This document shows, in pieces, positions 10,401-17,470 of a DNA stretch of 32,013 bases. Within the stretch, counting starts at the first letter, position 1. Every line of letters starts with the position of its first letter. This DNA comes from CAZTDD01 sp964612675 (GTDB taxonomy: Bacteria; Hinthialibacterota; Hinthialibacteria; Hinthialibacterales; JAKPRU01): contig CAZTDD010000079.1 of assembly GCA_964612675.1 (NCBI GenBank), forward strand, positions 1 through 32,013, read 5' to 3'. A model generated the notes under the pieces. The model did no database searches. It had not been told where the DNA came from and saw only the letters and a program-made list of their open reading frames with translations. The translations under genes were made by a program, and so were the position numbers.

Positions 10401-12166
10401 CGGAACTGATCGGAATGCTGGACGATCTCCAGGGCACTCATTCGCTATTGGAGGTTATTCTGTTGGTCGATAGTCCGCACGCCGGTAAATTTGTTGAAGC
10501 AAATGCCGGAGCTGTTTCCGGAAAACGTGTGGTTATTGCAGGAACATCCGGTGGCGGAAAAGGACTTTTCGTTCAGAGTCTCTCGCTTACATCGTTCAGT
10601 AGATATTTCCTGTCGAACGCACGACAGGGGAAGGACCTGTGGGCCTCGTATGACCAGGCCTACGTTTCACTTGTAGACCGCCTGCGTCAAAACGAAGGGC
10701 CGCAACTGGACGACAACGGAGACGGGCAGACAACGTTCAAAGACGGTGGTGACGGGGCGTTGGCCTCGAAATGGTATATCGGGCGGCGCGGATCGTTCGC
10801 GGGTGCGGGTGCAGCCTCTCTACCGACCCTCTTGGCGGCTTCCGAGTTCTCCGGATCGGTTACCGGAGACGTAAGTGTTTGGGTTGATGTTTTGCAGGCG
10901 TCGGTGCCCGAGCGTGTTTGGGTTTCTGTTCTGCCGCTGCGTGAAGAGGGGCTCCATGCGGAGGCACTTCCCGAGATTGAATTGACGAGAGAGGCACAAA
11001 CATGGCGATGGTCCGGCAGAGTGCCGGAATCGTCATTCGGCCCCACTGGCGATTATGTTTTGGTGTTTTATGCCTCCTATGCAGACGGCCGCGTCTCCGA
11101 GCCGCTGACCCAACCCATCGAGATGATCACAAATATCGTGGCTACACCGACCCCGGCGGAGCGTCCGACTCCGACACCGACGATGACACCAACTCCGCCT
11201 CCCACACCGACGAATGTTCTTTTCACTGCCACGTTCGACCAGAATTCGGTTGGCGATGCCGGTTTGATTCATAATCCGGCGACGGGATTCGAGGCCGCGA
11301 GCATTGCTATCGGCGACGTTCCCTCTGGAAAGGGGACAAACGAGCGCGGGGTGGCGGTTGAGGCCGAACCGGGTGAAGGCGTTCTTGCGATTCTCAATTC
11401 GCCGGTGAATGTTCGAGGTGAATCGGTGCTGATCTCGGTTTATGCGCGTGCAGACTCGGAAGAATGTTCTGTAGCGCTTGCTGCATTGAACGCCCCGATT
11501 GACGGCCAGCTCGCGTATACGAACGCGGGCGGCGGCGACGTACCTGTCGGAGAATGGAAGAAACTTAATCTGATTTACAATCCCCCCAGCGGGGCGCTTC
11601 AGCCGGGGATTCAGGTTGCGGTTCCGGAAACCGCGTCTGGAGCGGCGAACGTCTATTTCGACAACCTGACGGTCTCCCTTCTTGCGGAAGAGCCTGTTGA
11701 AGATATCGCACTCGACGTGGACGGTTCGTTTGACGGCGACACTTCAGGCCTTTTGAAGAATGTGAACGGTGACACGGGCTCGTCGCTTGTATTTCCAAGT
11801 CCCGAAGGCGGCAAGGGTGTGCTTCTCACGTTGATGCGGGCCGACGACGCCGCGAATATCGGGATATTTGCGAGTCAGCTGCAGGGCGGATTTCCGCATG
11901 TTCTTCGGGCCTCTGTGGATGCCGAGCTCTTCGCGGGCACTGGGGGAGTGACTGCGCTTGTAATGACGAACGGATATGGAAACGTAGGCGTGTTTGTGAA
12001 CAATTCCGAACTTGCCGATCAGCAGAGGATCTCGGTGGGGGGTATATTCTTCACAGAGAATTCGACTTTCCCGGTTCTTTGCGTTGTGCAAAACGGAGGT
12101 CCGGGAGTGGGTGCCTCTGTGTTGATGGATAATTTGGAGCTGAAGAAGATTGAGGGTGCGATGTGA
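4436..12166 (+). CDS. Giant secreted FGE-LamG-CARDB-WD40-caspase protein
   Basis: This encodes 2576 residues and begins with a signal peptide (about 1-26). Domains in order: FGE-sulfatase/SUMF1-like (about 61-305, 'FRLPTEAEWEYACRAG', 'GLYDMHGNVLEY'); Pro/Thr linker; second FGE-like (about 363-602); LamG/DUF1080-like (about 613-790); CARDB-like (about 805-920); 14 WD40 repeats (about 930-1512), enough for two seven-bladed propellers; caspase-like clan CD domain (about 1513-1770) with His1608 in 'VDHG' and Cys1659 in 'ECCHSG'; Ig-like; a degenerate second caspase-like copy (about 1885-2135) with Asp1971 and Pro2014 at those positions; Ig-like; Pro/Thr linker; two jelly-roll-like domains (about 2262-2576). 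Both FGE domains lack the catalytic Cys pair. GGAGGT lies 7 bases before the ATG. FGE, WD40 and caspase modules are known to co-occur in bacterial conflict and signalling proteins; a secreted all-in-one form with a dead second protease is unusual. The role is unknown. Confidence 0.88.
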   Translation: MKRIFSLLCALVCSAIIFGFAQSWAEESSSGNAIDAVQSGGSTFEAVPNADPAPLPTIVVDLTGLPAGETPLEMVLIPAGTFMMGSPPSERGRSFSEGPQHEVTITKPFYIGKYELTEAQWRAIMGSNPPWYVSRKPNRPVETIHWNDCQALIEQLNTMGLGTFRLPTEAEWEYACRAGTSTRFSFGDALECPDTPEYCELYDRYMWYQGNRTEGSTLGEEVGQKRSNPWGLYDMHGNVLEYCQDWYGPCSAESQTDPQGPSSGSYRTMRGGFWGGYPTQNRSAARSQGPVNDRGYYVGMRLVRLADSPSTPAPTPTPTSTNTPTATSTPTPPPPTPTPTLTFTPTATATPSPADPPSSGEEALPTLLIDVPGLSTGAQQLEMAKVPAGIFTMGIDPDPDNPFLFGFESPAHEVTITEDYYIGTHEITQEQWKTVMGNNPSFEKDADKPVTVITWYDCIRFCNRLSQLAGRTPVYDEGTWQANWDADGFRLPTEAEWERACRAGTTTTFYWGDDPDAGSEDSPNPWGLYGMAGGPWEWCWDFYAEYSDEALVDPKGPKTGNENQERVERGGMFPCPSAVRLMQWPDSSWVDIGLRLAMNVTDAGPAPTPTPSGYLFTENFDSGSPIGWRTTDGNWFVTEPGIYNGMGNGEFRYREHHAYYDYETFSDFYYSCDIHYQGGLEYSECAITFRRRDDGTMYVLYFSKVGEWEFYKMIDGGRVSISEVKQSPYLEDGWNTLAVNARGNRFDIFINSEHVGSYEDNSLSSGKVGLLVMNDIHAQFDNVAVENAKSSLPFTSTPTPTPAVSEPDLMIAQVRILDRNTFEEISTADLNQPFLSGVVIKNIGNEAISDYHYECNFDGQLLYDGDIPDSLGPNEDIWITWYPWFLGFEEAGRHTIEWNVTAAGDDISWNDSQTVVFHVGEPEQGFVPFQVYGEGLVEDAAYSPTGKQIVTGGTTGWANLWDIKTGKTVRRFFGHTQAVNAVAFSPDGTKVLTGSSDGTAKLWAADTGRELRTFTGHNDAVLSVAFSPDGKRILTGSADSSAWLWNVETGEVVEKVSHYSTRIMAVAFSPDGKRMLTGAQDNTAILWNAETGREIRTLKTHTNWVSAVAFSPGGNSILTGSYDMTAMLWDSETGAEIRRFTGHPYWVTSVAFSPDGQSILTGSKDSTAKLWNRQTGEEIRDFDGHTEEIVTAEFSPDGETILTASKDTRVILWDAKTAEQQQTLEGHTDKVYSVRFSGDGSRILMGSYDNTASLWNTMTGERIRTFVAHSDHIESAVFSPDEKKILTSSWDRTAKLWDAETGEEIRTFSGGHTNVVSSVAFSPDGESILTASWDETIKLWDIDTGEVIRTYTGHTGSVKTVHFTRDGSKILSCGADHTARLWDTKTGDLIRTFKGHSDLVKWASFSPDETKILTGAWDGFIKLWDVETGEEIFTITAHDAAFSVAFSPDGSKIVSGSAWGIVKMWDVETGRELRTYTSHTDCAYSLAFTPDGTKLLTGGHDGTARLWEVDTPRVLIVAGGEDSPENALREQTKALAAYAYSVCRARGYDKSDIRWLSAFEEEQDADGDLVNDIFAPATRENLSEALSEWSTSDLTSSGRRLLVYMVDHGLPMPNDSGERDTYFYLNGRETISGAELDSWLDDLAVAYPEIDVSLVVECCHSGAFVEQCAPPEGTQRLVVSSTNYETEATILPPPDLTSFSSIFWGAAYMGATMVESVNAASGFFSELFEVTGQRPLFDDNGDGRSDEHDGLLMGQNRFGRSWAYAGHGSGEFPAFEDVYPPEDEIITVSPGSSLEISAQILPGQNPEEVWAVVRPPAPQTIAGKAITLDQSLRRVQLVQDAQDPSLWRGSVENLSEEGVYVVSFTAHFPFNRLSRAQVTRFRVSTELSPEETLDIRALLTVGGGEIRPFAQDMADYSLEVCSKRGYRDADIRVLGRDFPTTRGEFLDALNALAISDSSDKDLRLFIYLVGDCSSDGVFYFDDNETIAATELIGMLDDLQGTHSLLEVILLVDSPHAGKFVEANAGAVSGKRVVIAGTSGGGKGLFVQSLSLTSFSRYFLSNARQGKDLWASYDQAYVSLVDRLRQNEGPQLDDNGDGQTTFKDGGDGALASKWYIGRRGSFAGAGAASLPTLLAASEFSGSVTGDVSVWVDVLQASVPERVWVSVLPLREEGLHAEALPEIELTREAQTWRWSGRVPESSFGPTGDYVLVFYASYADGRVSEPLTQPIEMITNIVATPTPAERPTPTPTMTPTPPPTPTNVLFTATFDQNSVGDAGLIHNPATGFEAASIAIGDVPSGKGTNERGVAVEAEPGEGVLAILNSPVNVRGESVLISVYARADSEECSVALAALNAPIDGQLAYTNAGGGDVPVGEWKKLNLIYNPPSGALQPGIQVAVPETASGAANVYFDNLTVSLLAEEPVEDIALDVDGSFDGDTSGLLKNVNGDTGSSLVFPSPEGGKGVLLTLMRADDAANIGIFASQLQGGFPHVLRASVDAELFAGTGGVTALVMTNGYGNVGVFVNNSELADQQRISVGGIFFTENSTFPVLCVVQNGGPGVGASVLMDNLELKKIEGAM
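7229..8970 (+). repeat. Fourteen tandem WD40-coding repeats
   Basis: About 1.74 kb inside the giant gene is made of 14 tandem units of about 123-126 bp. Each codes for a 'VAFSPDG..ILTGS.D.TAKLWD.ETGEEIRTF.GH' pattern. Counting the L/M-W-[DNEA] strand ends gives 14: twelve close copies, and a more divergent first and last copy. The similarity persists at DNA level (e.g. TTTTCACCGGATGG recurs), making this a likely site for repeat expansion or contraction and for assembly errors. Confidence 0.85.
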
Positions 12167-12362
12167 TTAGCCCGTCTTCTCTCCCCGTTGACGCTGAAGA
12201 CAGTAAGTGTCCGGTCTACTTTGTTAATCTATCCGGGTTTTTGGTCGGGAACTCAGGTGAACGTTACGATTTATTCTGCGAGATGTATGGCGCTCGTGAG
12301 GGAAATCTCGGTTAGTTGGTGGTGCGTTGGGGTGAGATACTCGCCTGGTTCTTTATTCGTTT
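12167..12362. other. Short non-coding stretch after the giant gene
   Basis: About 200 bp between the giant gene stop and the IS66 transposase remnant. I see no supported gene, no clear terminator hairpin with a T-run, and no recognisable terminal inverted repeat of the IS. It could hold the decayed right end of the insertion sequence. Confidence 0.4.
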
Positions 12363-12505
12363 TCACCAACGCGGGGTCAATTCCTCCATCCGATTGATCG
12401 GATGGTCCGCGATTGGCTCCAACACGTCACGCAAATATACGAACGGATCGATCCCATGCCGCTTGAGCGTCTGAATCAGACCATACCCAAACGCGTCACG
12501 GCACG
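12363..12505 (-). pseudogene. IS66-family transposase C-terminal remnant
   Basis: Reading the minus strand from about 12505 to a TGA at 12365-12363 gives a peptide ending 'YGLIQTLKRHGIDPF', 'VYLRDVLEPIADHP' and 'INRMEELTPRW'. This matches the conserved C-terminus of IS66-family TnpC transposases (H-G-I-D-P-[FY]-x-Y-L-x-D-V-L-E-x-I near the end). Only about 45 codons remain. The frame is interrupted upstream by a TGA at the point where the neighbouring membrane-protein frame ends, so the rest of the transposase is missing. It marks an old insertion or deletion junction at the 3' end of the membrane-protein gene. Confidence 0.75.
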
Positions 12506-12879
12506 GATCTCTTCAATAAAGCAGCATTTTGCGCTGCGTTTTTGACGAGAACTTCCCATCCTCCTTTCTCGAGACGAGTGATCGTTCTCGGCAGCCTGCC
12601 TGTCTGCCAGTACATGGGATACTGAACGAAAATCAGGTCTGTTGACAGTGGATCAACAGAGTTCTCCGCTATTTTTAGACGCATCACTCTATTTCCAATC
12701 CTCGGACCCGCCATCAAATAACGGTCCCGCGCTTCGATATTCGTTGCGATTACATATCCGCGTGGATATTCATTCCACACTTCAGTCCAGAGCGATTTGA
12801 TTTCAGGCATCCATCGCAGCCATCGTTGAACGTCGAGAACGAAAATGTAACACGACTGAATAATGGTAATGAATACGAA
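12496..12879 (-). pseudogene. Displaced C-terminal part of the GT-C-like membrane protein
   Basis: This frame is open from 12879 to a stop at 12498-12496 and overlaps the end of the upstream 616-codon gene in another frame. It encodes a hydrophobic run ('FVFITIIQSCYIFVLDVQRW') and then a soluble domain ('GYVIATNIEARDRYLMAG', 'STDLIFVQYPMYW', 'GGWEVLVKNAAQNAALLK'). A last membrane segment followed by a soluble 'dRYlma...tdliFVqY' domain is how many GT-C-like proteins end, so this is most likely the true C-terminus, displaced by a -1 frameshift near 12870-12882. A start codon exists at 12810 (Met), but no good ribosome binding site is seen. It could be a genuine disruption, a sequencing error, or a separate small ORF. 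Confidence 0.6.
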
Positions 12880-14600
12880 CTAACAGACAACACCGATGAA
12901 CCGAACCTTAATACTTTTTTTAAACTATTTGCTACATTCAAATACAGTGCTTTATCTCTCGGTGCGAGACGATATATAACAACAGTCACAATAAGGATAA
13001 GGATTACATCGTATTCGAAAAACCGATCGCAGCCGAAAGCGTTGTTCCATTTATGAACCAAGGAAACAGGTACACATACGGAGAGAGCTATAAGGAAGCG
13101 ACGTTGTCCAACTCGATGTGCCAAATAACCCCCGACGACAATATAGGTCAAGCATAATATACCGTAGGCGAATCGCAGGTTGTTCATAAGATATCTGATG
13201 TTTATCGGGTTGCTACCACGCGTCCATGGTGTCATGAAGTAGCTGATCCACAAAAGAATCGCTACAAATGCCCAGACACGGAATTCCAGAAGCGCTTGCT
13301 GACGTGTCTTGTGCTGTTTTCTCCGAACCCGCAACGGATCAAATAGCACAAACAATAACCCTACAAGCAAAAAGAAGAACTCGAGACCGACGAGTCGCGA
13401 GTTTCTTCGGAAAAACTCGAACCACATTGCGGCGTCGCCGGCGTGAGAAAGAATGCTCGTTCCTGAGACGTCGATGACGCCGTTGAACACTTCGTAGTTC
13501 AGAAACGTTATCTCGATTGGATAACAAGGATTGCCGAAATAAACCGAATTGACAACGAAAATCGCTAACGCATGACACTGGACCAATGGAGTTACGAAGA
13601 GCCATCTTAGCAATTCCCGCAGGGATTGTCCGCTCCGTTTTGCGTGTGCCACTGTTATCAGAAGGAGCGGAACGACGGCCAAAGTAGCATAGAGGAGACC
13701 TGAGTATTTCGTGCCAATAGCGAAGAAGAAACCAAATTGCGCAAGCAAGAATTCAGCTCCGAGTCCTTTCCAAGCACGCATGATCGCAAGAATCAGTACA
13801 AGGATAGAAAGTCCAAGCATCATGTCGCCTTTAAGAGAGCTCGTGCCAGAAAACCAAGTCCAGACCATTGGCGTCAGAATACAAATCCAGCCAAGAAGAG
13901 TACCAGTAAAATAGGGAAGTCGAAGCAGGTAGCAAAGTTCCCTGACACAGGCGACAAGACAAATCATTAAGAGCAGCCAGGGAAAAATGGTAAGATAATC
14001 AGATTTCACAAGAAGGAAGCCGGGAACAAACTGATATTCCCAGATCTGGGGATACTGCAAATGATAAAACGGGTCGACCTCTCGAAGATTAATGGAACCG
14101 CTGTGGACCCATGAAACAATCGACGGCAGATGCCTCCCGAGCGAGTCGAATCCTGTTATTAACATTGAGCGGACAGTCAGGTCGAGAAATACTGCGAAGA
14201 AAAGGAAACCGAGTCCAAATGGGAGTTCGGTAAAGAACCTGGAAAGCGTCTTGAAGACAAGGCTGAAAAATGTGGTATGCAGATCGAAACTCCCTCGGCG
14301 AATACGGTTCCAGGTAACCGCGAGAAGCCAGAGCCCTAGGACTGAGGCCGTATAGACCGGCACCGTCAATACGGATAGGAGTCCCAGGCTTTGAACGACT
14401 ACCGCATTCACAAAGAAATACCCGAGAATGACCGTAAGTAATTTGAGACCAATGGAAGCGGATGATGGCAGGCGGTCACGCAAAACAGCCCAGACCGAGA
14501 TGTGGAGCGCGATGATTGTCGCGAAATAAAGCCAGGAACCAACGATTAGGTCGAGACCCGGTATGCTTCTAAGGAGTATGTCGGTGAGATCGGGACTCAT
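12750..14600 (-). CDS. Polytopic GT-C-like membrane protein, 3' end frameshifted
   Basis: This encodes 616 residues with roughly a dozen hydrophobic segments from residue 15 to about 545. After the first segments there is an extracytoplasmic loop with 'SINLREVDPFYHLQYPQIWEYQF' residues (about 165-187), in the place where GT-C glycosyltransferases hold their acidic catalytic loop. Its placement beside the glycan cluster fits a lipid-linked-sugar glycosyltransferase or an uncharacterised surface-polysaccharide membrane protein. The last ~45 residues ('VLSVSSYSLPLFSRVTFSFS...') are unlike a membrane protein end, while another frame gives a plausible continuation, so this C-terminus is probably out of frame. 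A 7-A tract (minus strand, 12921-12915) lies shortly upstream, but a shift there would hit a TAG at 12882-12880. There is no Shine-Dalgarno at the ATG of 14600. Confidence 0.75.
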   Translation of the reverse strand: MSPDLTDILLRSIPGLDLIVGSWLYFATIIALHISVWAVLRDRLPSSASIGLKLLTVILGYFFVNAVVVQSLGLLSVLTVPVYTASVLGLWLLAVTWNRIRRGSFDLHTTFFSLVFKTLSRFFTELPFGLGFLFFAVFLDLTVRSMLITGFDSLGRHLPSIVSWVHSGSINLREVDPFYHLQYPQIWEYQFVPGFLLVKSDYLTIFPWLLLMICLVACVRELCYLLRLPYFTGTLLGWICILTPMVWTWFSGTSSLKGDMMLGLSILVLILAIMRAWKGLGAEFLLAQFGFFFAIGTKYSGLLYATLAVVPLLLITVAHAKRSGQSLRELLRWLFVTPLVQCHALAIFVVNSVYFGNPCYPIEITFLNYEVFNGVIDVSGTSILSHAGDAAMWFEFFRRNSRLVGLEFFFLLVGLLFVLFDPLRVRRKQHKTRQQALLEFRVWAFVAILLWISYFMTPWTRGSNPINIRYLMNNLRFAYGILCLTYIVVGGYLAHRVGQRRFLIALSVCVPVSLVHKWNNAFGCDRFFEYDVILILIVTVVIYRLAPRDKALYLNVANSLKKVLRFGSSVLSVSSYSLPLFSRVTFSFSTFNDGCDGCLKSNRSGLKCGMNIHADM

Positions 14601-14850
14601 AAGCCGCTTTTACTGGCGTTTTGTCAAGTCACAACCACGCGCCCTTTACAAACGTTCAATAGCAAAAAAGGTACCCATCACATAAGTAGAGAATTTAACT
14701 GTTGGTACTTCAGAGCAAAACACTCCAGTCGTCAAGTGGTCCTACGAATTGCCGTAAATCGGTACCGTACTGAGTCGTCATGTTCATTCAACCTCCCTTT
14801 GCATTTTTGAAATGTTGTTTACAATTGTTTTTTACATAGGAGATACTATC

Positions 14851-16035
14851 ATGCGTGTTTTTATCGCAGGTGTGGACGGATATCTCGGATGGGCGTTGGC
14901 TCAACATTTGGTCATGCGGGGTCATGAGGTGGCAGGGGCCGATCTCTACTTGAGACGTAATTGGGTTGCAGAAATGGGTTCTCAATCTGCAACACCGATC
15001 AAGCGCATGACCGATCGGCTTGCGGCATTCCGCGAAGTCTACGGGAAGAATCTTGTTTTTCGCAACGGCGATTTGCAGGACTACAACTTTGTGATTAATT
15101 TCTTCCGCTCATTTAAGCCTGACACAATCGTTCATCTTGGTGAAATGCCGTCCGCTCCCTACAGCATGATCGATGTTCACCATGCAATGTTTACGCAGTT
15201 CAACAATATCGGGGGAACACTCAATATACTGTTTGCGATGCGCGATTATTGTCCGAATGCCCACCTCGTCAAGCTGGGGACAATGGGAGAATACGGCACA
15301 CCAAACGTCGATATCCCCGAGGGCTTCTTCGAGATTGAATACCGCGGTCGTAAGGACACGCTCCCGTTTCCCCGCCAGGCGGGCAGTTGGTATCACCAGT
15401 CCAAAGTTCACGGTTCAAATAACATCCAAATGGCGTGTCGGTTCTGGAAGCTGCGGTCCACCGACATCATGCAAGGTGTTGTCTTCGGCACGCGGATCGA
15501 AAACATGCCCGAGGATGACCGTCTCTGGACTCGCTTTGATTTCGATCAGTGTTTTGGTACCGCGGTTAACCGGTATTGTGCTCAAGCGGTCGTCGCTCAT
15601 CCTCTTACCCCGTTCGGACAAGGCGGACAACGACGCGGATTCCTGCCGTTACGAGATTCTATGCAATGTCTGACCCTGGCCGTCGAGAATCCTCCCGGGG
15701 AAGGCGAATACCGCGTTTTCAATCAATTCGAAGAAGTGTATAACGTTTTCGAACTGGCGGAAAAAGTGCAAAGAGCGGCTGGATCATTAGGTATTGAAGC
15801 CAAGATCCGGCGTATCGAGAATCCACGAATGGAAATGGAGCAGCATTACTATAACCCGGACCATCATCATCTGCTCGATCTCGGTTATCAACCTACGCAT
15901 GATGTCGAACACGAAATGAGTCTGATGTTGGAGGACCTTGTTCGATTCAAAGATCGAATTTTTGCGCGTGAAGAAGCGCTGGATCCGGATATTCGTTGGG
16001 ATGGCAGCCGAAAACAAAGTGCCTATCTGGACTGA
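14851..16035 (+). CDS. UDP-sulfoquinovose synthase (SQD1/SqdB/Agl3 type)
   Basis: This encodes 394 residues from the ATG at 14851, which has GGAGA about 10 bases upstream. A longer frame from 14812 lacks support and would precede the Rossmann start 'MRVFIAGVDGYLGWALAQHL'. The family joins sulfite and UDP-glucose to make UDP-sulfoquinovose. Nearly every SQD1 landmark is present: 'SAPYSMID', 'FTQFNNIGGTLN', 'LVKLGTMGEYGTPN', 'TLPFPRQAGSWYHQSKVH', 'FGQGGQRRGFLPLRD', 'YRVFNQFEE' and 'HYYNPDHHHLLDLG'. The catalytic residues fall at Thr144, Tyr181 and Lys185, one off from Thr145/Tyr182/Lys186 of plant SQD1. No SqdX/SQD2 or SqdD lipid transferase is adjacent. The neighbours are glycan genes, so the product may feed a glycan as in archaeal Agl3, or a sulfolipid made elsewhere. 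Confidence 0.93.
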   Translation: MRVFIAGVDGYLGWALAQHLVMRGHEVAGADLYLRRNWVAEMGSQSATPIKRMTDRLAAFREVYGKNLVFRNGDLQDYNFVINFFRSFKPDTIVHLGEMPSAPYSMIDVHHAMFTQFNNIGGTLNILFAMRDYCPNAHLVKLGTMGEYGTPNVDIPEGFFEIEYRGRKDTLPFPRQAGSWYHQSKVHGSNNIQMACRFWKLRSTDIMQGVVFGTRIENMPEDDRLWTRFDFDQCFGTAVNRYCAQAVVAHPLTPFGQGGQRRGFLPLRDSMQCLTLAVENPPGEGEYRVFNQFEEVYNVFELAEKVQRAAGSLGIEAKIRRIENPRMEMEQHYYNPDHHHLLDLGYQPTHDVEHEMSLMLEDLVRFKDRIFAREEALDPDIRWDGSRKQSAYLD

Positions 16036-16138
16036 TCGTAGCCAAGTCTCTTGTCGTCCGTTTCCCGATAATTTCAGTTCAATACCCCTTTGCCAGACTG
16101 AACTTGGAAACTGACATAGAGCCAATTGAGGTGGTATT

Positions 16139-17131
16139 GTGCGAGTGTTGATTACGGGTGGATTAGGCTTTGTCGGCCTTCATTTAACTGGGTTGATACT
16201 GCGTGAGAGACCGAAATGGAGGGTTCGTCTTTGTGATGATGAAAGCGTGGGGCAGCAAACCGATCTGTCGGAATTTCTCGATTGGACATTCGGCACAGAT
16301 GGACGAGAAATACTGAATGAACGTGTCACAGTAACGCACACCGATGTTACACACGCGAACTCTCTAAACACGCTTGCCGCCGATTGTGACGCCGTCGTGC
16401 ATTTGGCCTCCCGAACAAGCGTTCAGGCCTCATTGGAGAATCCCCGGGAAAGCGTCGAAGTCAGTGCGTTGGGGACATTAAACGTTCTCGAAGCGTGCCG
16501 AGCGAACAACATAAAACGAGTGATCCTGGCTTCCTCCAATGCGGCGGCGGGTGAGCAAAAGACGACTGAGAGCGCTCTTCCTGCACCGCGTCCCTTATCA
16601 CCTTATGGTGCCGGCAAATCGTGCCTGGAGGCATTCGCCTCGGCCTATTGGCGTTCGTACGGTTTAGAAACGGTTTGTTTTCGATTTGCCAACGTGTATG
16701 GGCCGTTTTCACATAGAAAGTCGAGCGTCGTGGCAAAGTGGATTAACCGTGTTTTGAAACGAAAATCTATACAGATCTTTGGGGATGGAAGCCAGACGCG
16801 CGATTTCCTGTATGTGCGCGATACGGCTCGTGCACTGCTTCTAAGTCTGGAGGGTTCCTCCAAAATCGTTGGAAAAGTTTTACAGATCGGCAGCGGAGTG
16901 GAGACAAGCGTTTCCGAGCTCGCTGAGGTGTTGGGCGAAGTCTCGGGACGCAACATAGAAATCGACTTCCTCCCACGGCTTCCCGGCGAAATCTATCGCG
17001 TTGAGTGCGACATGTCGGAGACAAGAAGGATACTGGCGTTGGGGGATATGACACGGCTGACTGACGGACTGCAGGAGACCTGGCAGTGGTTTGTGGAGCG
17101 TAACAAAACGTTAGTCTCAAAGCCTCACTGA
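16139..17131 (+). CDS. NAD-dependent sugar epimerase/dehydratase (extended SDR)
   Basis: This encodes 330 residues from a GTG start, with a GAGGTGG ribosome binding site just upstream. It has the extended-SDR Rossmann motif 'VLITGGLGFVGLHL' (residues 3-16), a catalytic Ser in 'VILASSNAAAGE' (about 127-138), and the Y-x-x-x-K pair in 'SPYGAGKSCLEAF' (about 155-167). 'FRFANVYGP' and 'GDGSQTRDFLYVRDTARAL' are the substrate-side blocks of UDP-glucose 4-epimerase-like and dTDP-glucose dehydratase-like enzymes. The YGAGK form is typical of epimerases. It should convert a nucleotide sugar in the cytoplasm for the glycan made by this cluster. It follows the UDP-sulfoquinovose synthase by 103 bp and could be co-transcribed. 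The exact sugar is not determinable. Confidence 0.88.
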   Translation: MRVLITGGLGFVGLHLTGLILRERPKWRVRLCDDESVGQQTDLSEFLDWTFGTDGREILNERVTVTHTDVTHANSLNTLAADCDAVVHLASRTSVQASLENPRESVEVSALGTLNVLEACRANNIKRVILASSNAAAGEQKTTESALPAPRPLSPYGAGKSCLEAFASAYWRSYGLETVCFRFANVYGPFSHRKSSVVAKWINRVLKRKSIQIFGDGSQTRDFLYVRDTARALLLSLEGSSKIVGKVLQIGSGVETSVSELAEVLGEVSGRNIEIDFLPRLPGEIYRVECDMSETRRILALGDMTRLTDGLQETWQWFVERNKTLVSKPH

Positions 17132-17470
17132 GTGTCCGCCAACCGTATTCAGGACATACCTTTTGTAGAATCGTTCAACTGACAAGTGCAACGTGAACTG
17201 TGTAGGTTGCCAACTGGGGCGATGAAGAACATCCCCCCGGAGATTCGGCCGTGGAAGAATTGCCCTCTTTCTCCTCTCTTGCCTTCCAATTTGAACCGTG
17301 ACGATCTAAACTAATCCTATCTTTACTGGTCGTGTTTAACTGTCTCTCTGCTTGTAATGAGGGCTTGAACATGCTGCTGCGCAGTGGAGTCCGAACACTA
17401 GGAGGTTGCTTAGTCCTTCCCCACAGCGGGGTCCCGCAAATTAACGGGCCTCCTGCATTATTCAACGCTC
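17132..17470. other. Intergenic gap inside the glycan cluster (no gene seen)
   Basis: About 339 bp between the epimerase and the family 2 glycosyltransferase. Open frames in it look like shadows: no family motifs and no ribosome binding sites. A small CCCC/GGGG stem occurs near 17412-17424. Nothing shows whether the downstream gene has its own promoter. Confidence 0.5.

Noticed and set aside
12188..12397. Small plus-strand protein after the giant gene
   Set aside because: Part of it lies over the IS66 remnant on the other strand, and it has no motif or ribosome binding site.
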